DNA of 59,097 nucleotides, taken from Deinococcus betulae (GTDB lineage: Bacteria > Deinococcota > Deinococci > Deinococcales > Deinococcaceae). This document shows positions 54,062 through 59,097 of this stretch, in pieces (position 1 is the first letter of the stretch; every line of letters starts with the position of its first letter). The translations under genes and the position numbers were made by a program. The notes under the pieces were generated by a model. The model saw nothing but the letters and a program-made list of their open reading frames with translations, was not told where the DNA came from and did no database searches. Location of the stretch: NCBI RefSeq assembly GCF_020166395.1, contig NZ_JAIQXU010000030.1, positions 1 to 59,097 of the forward strand. Direction: 5' to 3'.

Positions 54062-55261
54062 TCAGGCCTTCCGAGCCGGAACGGCGCTCAGCAGCCCGTA
54101 AGCCACCGCGGCCAATCCTGCGCCAAGGCCAAAGGTGGGGGCGCTGCCGAAGTGGGCATACATCCCGCTGCCTGCCAGGGGACCCGCGATCTGGGTCAGC
54201 TCAAAGAGTGACTGCACGCCGCCCTGTACTCTGCCTTGCTCGTCTTCGGGGATAGACAATGAAATCAGCGCATTGATGCTGGATGTAAACAGCCCTTCGC
54301 CCAGCGCGAACACGATCACGGCAGCGTAAAACAGCGCCGCATGAGGCCAGGCGACCAGTCCAGCCAGCGCCAGCAGGCCCACCACGCCCATCACGCCCAT
54401 CACGATGCCGCCCAGAGCCACGCGCCGCTCACCGAAGCGGGCCAGCAGTCTGGGCAGAACAACACCCTGCCCAACGATGTCGCAGAGACCGGAGACCATG
54501 AACAGCGTGCTGATCTCGGCGGCCCCCCAATGCAGGGTGTCGCGGGTCATGATTGGCAGCACGATCTGCATCAAGGTGAAGGGCAGCATGAACAGCATGG
54601 CCGTGAAGACCAGTTGGCGCACCTGAGGTTTGATCAGGGCCGAACGCAGGTGGGTGAGCGGATTAAGGTGAGCCGCCGTGAACTCGTGCTGGCGGTTCTC
54701 TGGTTTCAGGCTCTCCGGCAGGAAGAAGTAACCCCATAGGGCGTTCAGTACGGCAATACCCGCCGCAACGAACATTGGAGCGCTGTAACCGAAGTGTGCC
54801 AGCAGACCGCCGAGAGCGGGGCCGACGATCATGCCCGCGCCCACCGTCGCGCCGATCTGCCCGAACACTGCGCCCCGGTTCTCGTCGTTGGTGGAGTCAG
54901 CGACATAGGCCATCAGCGCCCCCATGCCGCCAGACGTCACGCCTTCCAGAAAACGGCCCAGGAACAGCACCGCGAGGCTGCCCCCAATCCCAAAGACCAG
55001 ATTGCCCAGCGCGGTGCCCAGCAAGGTCAGAATTAGCACTGGACGCCGCCCGTAGGCGTCACTCACGGCCCCCAGCACTGGGCTGGAGAAGAACGAAAGC
55101 AGCGCGAACAGCGCCGCCAGCCAGCCGATCACGGTGGTCTGCTGTCGCGCATCCGGGACGTATTGCGCGACGATAAAGGGCAGTACCGGGAACACCAACG
55201 ACATGCCCACCGAAAAGAGAAAGGCCGTAACCAGTAGAAAAAGCAGGGGAGAACGCTTCAT
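54062..55261 (-). CDS. MFS drug-efflux transporter (TetA-like)
   Basis: 399 residues from ATG 55261. Twelve membrane helices; MFS motif A between helices 2 and 3 reads GAVSDAYGRRPVLILTL; motif C-like GATVGAGMIVGPALGG in helix 5 is typical of antiporters (DHA1/TetA family). FLPESLKPENRQ precedes the central loop. It probably exports drugs or sugars; no substrate can be assigned. Divergent or tandem with the AraC regulator at 55334, on the same strand and 72 bases downstream of it, so they likely form an operon. Confidence 0.88.
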   Translation of the reverse strand: MKRSPLLFLLVTAFLFSVGMSLVFPVLPFIVAQYVPDARQQTTVIGWLAALFALLSFFSSPVLGAVSDAYGRRPVLILTLLGTALGNLVFGIGGSLAVLFLGRFLEGVTSGGMGALMAYVADSTNDENRGAVFGQIGATVGAGMIVGPALGGLLAHFGYSAPMFVAAGIAVLNALWGYFFLPESLKPENRQHEFTAAHLNPLTHLRSALIKPQVRQLVFTAMLFMLPFTLMQIVLPIMTRDTLHWGAAEISTLFMVSGLCDIVGQGVVLPRLLARFGERRVALGGIVMGVMGVVGLLALAGLVAWPHAALFYAAVIVFALGEGLFTSSINALISLSIPEDEQGRVQGGVQSLFELTQIAGPLAGSGMYAHFGSAPTFGLGAGLAAVAYGLLSAVPARKA

Positions 55262-55333
55262 GCCCTGGAGGCTAGCGAGACAACCCACCTTCAGAATTGT
55301 AAAAACGCGACGACCTGAGAAACCGCCTGGCCG

Positions 55334-56125
55334 TCAATCTTCCTCGTCTCCTCCCGTCCAACGGCGCTCAATCTGCCGGACGAAGGCGCTAGGGGTCATC
55401 AGACTCATGGTCTTGAATTCCCGCGTCAGGTGAGACTGGTCCGTAAAGCCCAGATCATAAGCCAGAGTCGTCAACTGTCCTGCTGAGCCGAGGCGCAGTC
55501 CCTCAACCACCGCGTCAAACCGGATGGCGCGGGCCAGCATCTTGGGAGAGACCCCCAGTTCTGTCTGAAAAGCGCGTTCCAGTTGCCGGGAACTGAGGTT
55601 CATCTCCTCGGCCAGCAGGCCAATATTTGCCTGCCCGGGCGTGCTGTACAGGATTCTGGCGGCCTGCACGCCCTTTCTCGGTTCGCGACCGTACTGCGCG
55701 AGGAGTCGCAGCAACCAGTCTTGCAAAGTGCCCAGCGCCCCCTCCCAGTCGCTCAGCGTGAGCAGGGCGCGGATGGCCTGCGCTTCCAGAGCCTGCGCCA
55801 GGTGATCAGGGTGTTCCAGGGCCCAGCTGAAGAGCTGCTGCACCGTCCAGGGGTAGAGTTCCGCCGCCAGCCGCTGGAAACACCCCTGGGTGGTGATGCG
55901 GCGTGACTGCACACTTAAGGGTTGCAAGGCCCCCGCTGGAGCGGCTGTCCACAGCCCACCTGTTCCCAGTTGCCAGGAGTTGGCGCTGCAAAAGTCGAGA
56001 TACCAGACGTGCTGCGGAAACTGTTGATGTTCCTGTGCCTGCGGGTCGGTCGGCCCCTCGAACTGCCAGAAACGCCGCACGGCCTCACGCAGGCGGGGGT
56101 CGGGCGTCAAGGGGCGGGCGAACAC
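55334..56125 (-). CDS. AraC family transcriptional regulator
   Basis: 263 residues. The N-terminal part resembles DUF6597-type sensors (RRFWQFEGPTDPQAQE, FPQHVWYLDFCSANSWQLGT). The C-terminal AraC double HTH: IGLLAEEMNLSSRQLERAFQ, ELGVSPKMLARAIRFDAVVE, LAYDLGFTDQSHLTREFK, MTPSAFVRQIE. Situated upstream of the MFS exporter gene on the same strand, it probably controls that exporter. Confidence 0.88.
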   Translation of the reverse strand: MFARPLTPDPRLREAVRRFWQFEGPTDPQAQEHQQFPQHVWYLDFCSANSWQLGTGGLWTAAPAGALQPLSVQSRRITTQGCFQRLAAELYPWTVQQLFSWALEHPDHLAQALEAQAIRALLTLSDWEGALGTLQDWLLRLLAQYGREPRKGVQAARILYSTPGQANIGLLAEEMNLSSRQLERAFQTELGVSPKMLARAIRFDAVVEGLRLGSAGQLTTLAYDLGFTDQSHLTREFKTMSLMTPSAFVRQIERRWTGGDEED

Positions 56126-56183
56126 GCTTCAGGATAATGACATCACGTCACAAACGCGGCTCAGAGGTCAAGATGGCCTGACT

Positions 56184-56331
56184 GGACAGTTTTGTATGTG
56201 TTTTCGGAGTGGTGGAAAAGTGGTCGTCCAGTACGGGAGATCTGGGCCTCATGGCCTGACATCTCGCAGTCATTGAAGCAAAGAAACGCCCTGCTAATCG
56301 GAAACACGGTGGCATCTTCCTAAAACTGTCC
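56184..56331. repeat. MITE-like sequence with inverted ends GGACAGTTTT
   Basis: GGACAGTTTT (56184-56193) and AAAACTGTCC (56322-56331) are perfect 10-bp inverted ends of a 148-bp sequence without a gene. An outer pair GGCCTGACT (56175-56183) and AGTCAGGCC (56343-56351) is also perfectly inverted. Such ends resemble those of some IS families, so this may be a miniature non-autonomous element. Only one copy is in the window. Confidence 0.5.
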
Positions 56332-56457
56332 GAACCATTGGTAGTCAGGCCTGATTGCGCTACTTTCGCCTCGCATACGGCACCATATACGGGAGCACCG
56401 CAGTAGCATGCCCTCCATGACCCCAACCCACCGCGATCCCTGCCTGGGCTGCTGAAC

Positions 56458-57129
56458 ATGCCGCTCGACCAGCACCTCGTGGACCTGCGCAACAGTGGCC
56501 TTCAACTGATCCAGGGGGTCACCGCTGCCCGGCAGGCGCCGGAAATCCATGTGGACCTCCAGGGCCTGCGTCATCTGCCTGCCGGTACGCTTGCCTTCTA
56601 CGACTTGGCCAGCTTCGATGACGAGGACTTTGTGTTCACTGTGCCGGATGAGCGCCCCCGGCTGGAGCAGCTGCGCGCGCCCCGCCCCCCGGAAACCACC
56701 GACCTGCGCCGCGTCGACCCGGCACTCACCCGCTTCGAGTCGCATGTAGGCGAGGATGCCGTGCTGACCGTCACGGTCCCCTGGCACGGTGCACTGATTA
56801 CTTGCCTGCTCACTGCGCCCTGGTACACCGAGTTCGTCCAGGTCTGCGAAGCGGCGGAAGCGCAGGCGGCCGCGCAGGCACACGAAGCGCGCGAGGCGCA
56901 GGTTGCGCGGGACAGCGAGGCGCTTGAGGAACACGCCCGGAAACTGCGAATCATCGTCGATGATGCGGCCTTCCTAAAACTCGCCCGCGTCAAGAGCACC
57001 TCACTGCGCACCCTGGTCGCGTACGTGGCGTCCCAGCAGCCCGCGGCCGTCACCGCGCTTGGCGAGCAGCGTACCCGCGACCTCGTGCGGGAACTGCGTG
57101 ATCACGTCATGTTCGGCCAGTCCCTGTGA
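56458..57129 (+). CDS. hypothetical protein with coiled coil
   Basis: 223 residues. Residues 15-120 are mixed alpha/beta (EIHVDLQGLRHLPAGTLAFY, LTVTVPWHGALITCLLTAPW). Residues 130-165 are a heavily charged Ala/Glu helix (AAEAQAAAQAHEAREAQVAR), probably coiled coil, followed by a helical C-terminus. No family known. The stop overlaps the next start by 4 bases. Confidence 0.65.
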   Translation: MPLDQHLVDLRNSGLQLIQGVTAARQAPEIHVDLQGLRHLPAGTLAFYDLASFDDEDFVFTVPDERPRLEQLRAPRPPETTDLRRVDPALTRFESHVGEDAVLTVTVPWHGALITCLLTAPWYTEFVQVCEAAEAQAAAQAHEAREAQVARDSEALEEHARKLRIIVDDAAFLKLARVKSTSLRTLVAYVASQQPAAVTALGEQRTRDLVRELRDHVMFGQSL

Positions 57130-57878
57130 CCGGTGCGCTCACCCCGGCCGCGCTCACTGTGACCTTCACGAACCGGGCGCGCGAGTCGATCTTCGGCCAA
57201 CTGGGCGACGCGATGCGGACGTTGCGCTTCATCTCGCCGGCCGCACGCTGGCCCCTGATTGAGGCGCTGCTGGCCTACTTGCCTCCTGTGACGCCCGAGC
57301 AGGCGTCTATCCCGCTGATGGGCATGACCGCGCATCTTGACGCGCTGGAGCGTTTCCTGCGTGGGCAGCCGAGCAGCCCAGCCTTCCCGGACGCCCCGCA
57401 GGCTGCCGCGCGGGCCTACCTCCAGCGCCTGCAGGGCCCGACCGTCGCCGACCTGCCCATCACGCCGTTGCTGTCCAGCCTGAGGGAACTAGACGGTGAA
57501 TTGGACCTGGACGAGACGGCGCTTCAGCTTGCGCAGACGCGCCGCACGGTGGCCGCGTACCGCGAGGCCAAGTTGATCCTGACCCTGTACGCCCTCTCGC
57601 AGGCCGCTCGCGCCGCCGATCAGCTGGCGCAGGAGCGGGGTGTGCACGTGCCTTGGGAGGCCGCTGCGGGGGAACTCGCCGAGCTGCGCACGCGCCCCAT
57701 CACGTCCCGCGAGTTTGAGGCGCTACTGTTGCTGGAAACCACCCTGAAAACGGCGGAGGCCGTCCGGCAGGGCGTGGCGACCCTACATACCTGGAAGCGG
57801 TTGGCAAGAGCCGCAATCCGCGCCGGGCTGGCCCGCAGTCCGTTGCCCTGGGTGGATGGCTGGATGATTCCCGAGTGA
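57126..57878 (+). CDS. hypothetical helical protein, paired with previous gene
   Basis: 250 residues from GTG 57126, translationally coupled to the preceding gene. Almost wholly helical, Ala/Leu/Arg-rich (ALLAYLPPVTPEQASIPLMG, TRRTVAAYREAKLILTLYAL, LKTAEAVRQGVATLHTWKRL). No signal peptide or catalytic motif. The pair probably makes a complex; function unknown. Confidence 0.65.
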   Translation: MTGALTPAALTVTFTNRARESIFGQLGDAMRTLRFISPAARWPLIEALLAYLPPVTPEQASIPLMGMTAHLDALERFLRGQPSSPAFPDAPQAAARAYLQRLQGPTVADLPITPLLSSLRELDGELDLDETALQLAQTRRTVAAYREAKLILTLYALSQAARAADQLAQERGVHVPWEAAAGELAELRTRPITSREFEALLLLETTLKTAEAVRQGVATLHTWKRLARAAIRAGLARSPLPWVDGWMIPE

Positions 57879-58095
57879 CTGTGGGGTGGCGCGCCGCAGG
57901 AGCACATGGCCCCCTCAATGCATTACAAGTTCAAGCTGCACAATTCATGGTGATTGAGAGCGGGCGAGCTCAGTTGAACGCTCTACACGGTCTCTACCGG
58001 TCTTTAGAGAGGTCAGGGCGCCAGGGATCTGTGTCCAGACCGGGCTAAGTGTTCAGCGCGTGTCGAGTTGTGCTGCTGCGGGCGTCAGGTCCCCG

Positions 58096-58107
58096 TATGC
58101 TGCCGGT
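58096..58107 (+). promoter_or_regulatory. leaderless -10 box
   Basis: TATGCT (58096-58101) is followed by six bases and the ATG at 58108, with no Shine-Dalgarno. A matching -35 at normal spacing was not found. Confidence 0.45.
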
Positions 58108-59016
58108 ATGTTCACGCTGCCTGACCGCACGCCTTGGCGTCAGCCTGACCCAAATTGGACTGTCATGGATTGGGAGAACGCGATGCGGGAAGCGCTGTCC
58201 CAGCCGCCACTCAGCGACGTGATGTACAAAGCGCCTTTTCAGGTCTATGGGTTCATGCCGCAGATCTTAGGGCAGCAGCCGGAGGGCGAGCTGAGCAGCG
58301 TGCCAGTCTTCAGTCAGGTAACGCGGCGCATTTTCGTGCGGTTGATGCAGGATTTGCGCTCAGTGCACCAGCTGGCCACCAGTGGGTACGCCGCTGGTGC
58401 AGGAGCCGTGGCGAGCAGTGTGTCTGAAATGGCGTTTGAGGTGGCCTGGGTAGGGGAGGACGAGGCACGGGCACACGCGTGGCTCAAACACACTCAGCGA
58501 AACAAACCGGTGGAATCGTTTGGAAAGCGCTGGAAGGAAGTGTTGAGACAGCGCCATACCGATCCAGACGATCAGAAGCGAGCAGAGGACTTTGAGGCAG
58601 ACATCTACCGCTCGCTCTGCATGCTCAAGCACGGCAATTCTGCGCTCCAGAAGGGGCTCAGTAGTTATATCGGTGATGGTGTCGAGTATTTCACGGCGAT
58701 TCCTATGCTGACGGCCAATACGCTCTATGCGGCGACGTTCGTGATGTTTCATACGACTCGTCTCTGTCTGGCTGCGGCGATGGATTACATCATTGTCAGC
58801 CGACCGGGGACGCCGGAGGACGTGCAAGAGCTAGTGGATCAGGGCGTTCTGCTGGCCACCCAACTGACACAGGCGATGAACTGTGCCTCGCACGTGCTAC
58901 AGGTCTTTGACCAGCAGGAGATTCAGAGGGAGAAAGCTTGGCTAGCTCGGGACACCATGACGCGACCTGTGAACACGTTGAGAGGATGGGAAGAGAGGCG
59001 AACACATGCGTGGTGA
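58108..59016 (+). CDS. hypothetical protein (DUF5677-like)
   Basis: 302 residues from ATG 58108. Helical throughout; LMQDLRSVHQLATSGYAAGA, SVSEMAFEVAWVGEDEARAH, AWLKHTQ is the kind of motif seen in DUF5677-type proteins of unknown function that occur in accessory loci. LCLAAAMDYIIVS could be a buried helix. The stop overlaps the next gene's start. The family label is tentative. Confidence 0.62.
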   Translation: MFTLPDRTPWRQPDPNWTVMDWENAMREALSQPPLSDVMYKAPFQVYGFMPQILGQQPEGELSSVPVFSQVTRRIFVRLMQDLRSVHQLATSGYAAGAGAVASSVSEMAFEVAWVGEDEARAHAWLKHTQRNKPVESFGKRWKEVLRQRHTDPDDQKRAEDFEADIYRSLCMLKHGNSALQKGLSSYIGDGVEYFTAIPMLTANTLYAATFVMFHTTRLCLAAAMDYIIVSRPGTPEDVQELVDQGVLLATQLTQAMNCASHVLQVFDQQEIQREKAWLARDTMTRPVNTLRGWEERRTHAW

Positions 59017-59097
59017 GGAAGACAGTCCAAGTGTGTTGCGCTGGCCACTGCTGGTACTACTGGGCTTGATAGCTCTCGGCCTGATGCGGATGACCGT
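59006..59097 (+). CDS. membrane protein, 3' part beyond window
   Basis: ATG 59006, overlapping the previous stop by 11 bases, with GAGAGGCG just upstream. The visible 30 codons read MRGEEDSPSVLRWPLLVLLG then LIALGLMRMT, a charged start and one membrane helix. It continues past the right edge of the window. Confidence 0.5.
   Translation, partial: MRGEEDSPSVLRWPLLVLLGLIALGLMRMT

Noticed and set aside
56148..56492. 114-codon minus-strand frame
   Set aside because: It crosses the MITE-like repeat and the start of the next gene; no protein features.

Overview
The window looks like accessory DNA (plasmid, chromid or genomic island) of a Deinococcus-type bacterium. The base composition is mostly high-GC. 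There is an HU protein with a Lys/Ala-rich N-terminal tail, a NucS-type nuclease, IS701/IS982/IS5-type insertion sequences, and several genes with a TANNNT box 5-7 nt upstream of the start codon and no Shine-Dalgarno sequence, as in Deinococcus leaderless transcripts. Genus assignment is inference. I see no rRNA, tRNA or CRISPR array.

Layout. 1-9 kb: small orphan genes, a PD-(D/E)XK-like nuclease, a protein of a recurrent N-terminal-module family, and a four-gene minus-strand operon (PadR regulator, membrane protein, CoiA-like protein, unknown). A HTH regulator follows, preceded by a ladder of palindromes. 9.08-13.01 kb: the standout feature, a 3.9-kb element bounded by 38-bp inverted repeats with the size and inner ...GAAAA...GTTAAG end of Tn3-family repeats, flanked by a 5-bp direct repeat ACCGC. 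It has no transposase. It carries one compact operon: nucleotidyltransferase-like protein, XRE-HTH protein, ImmA/IrrE-like protein, BpsA/DUF43-like methyltransferase fold, EVE domain and MazG. The operon starts at a promoter buried in a perfect 14-bp inverted repeat. This is the best candidate for an undescribed (possibly defence) system.

13-19.7 kb: membrane and orphan genes, GGDEF and AraC remnants, a SAM methyltransferase, an IS982-like remnant, an intact IS701-type element, and a lysozyme-inhibitor-like secreted protein. 19.7-30.3 kb: a visibly AT-rich, probably acquired island with two large lipoproteins, a pentameric ligand-gated ion channel homologue (FPFDTQ motif, four membrane helices), a large BTAD/NB-ARC/TPR regulator of higher GC, and a GH64 beta-1,3-glucanase lipoprotein. 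Strong hairpins separate several of these units. Next to it is a GH43 arabinanase-like lipoprotein with a ricin-type lectin tail.

32-40 kb: small membrane proteins, decayed duplicates (a response regulator present as one frameshifted copy plus two fragments elsewhere, and a secreted protein duplicated from 2.3 kb), an M29 aminopeptidase, HU, and a DUF3006-like/NucS pair. 40.7-48.6 kb: a potassium uptake locus, with a histidine kinase/NarL-type regulator pair divergent from kdpF-(small ORF)-kdpA-kdpB-kdpC-kdpD, where KdpD lacks its kinase half. 48.7-59.1 kb: an IS5-type element with TA duplication abutting a broken DMT transporter, an RhtA-type exporter divergent from a LysR regulator, a nitrilase-family amidohydrolase, a RibD/DHFR-like reductase, an MFS exporter with an AraC regulator, a MITE-like repeat, a pair of unknown genes, and a partial membrane gene at the right edge.
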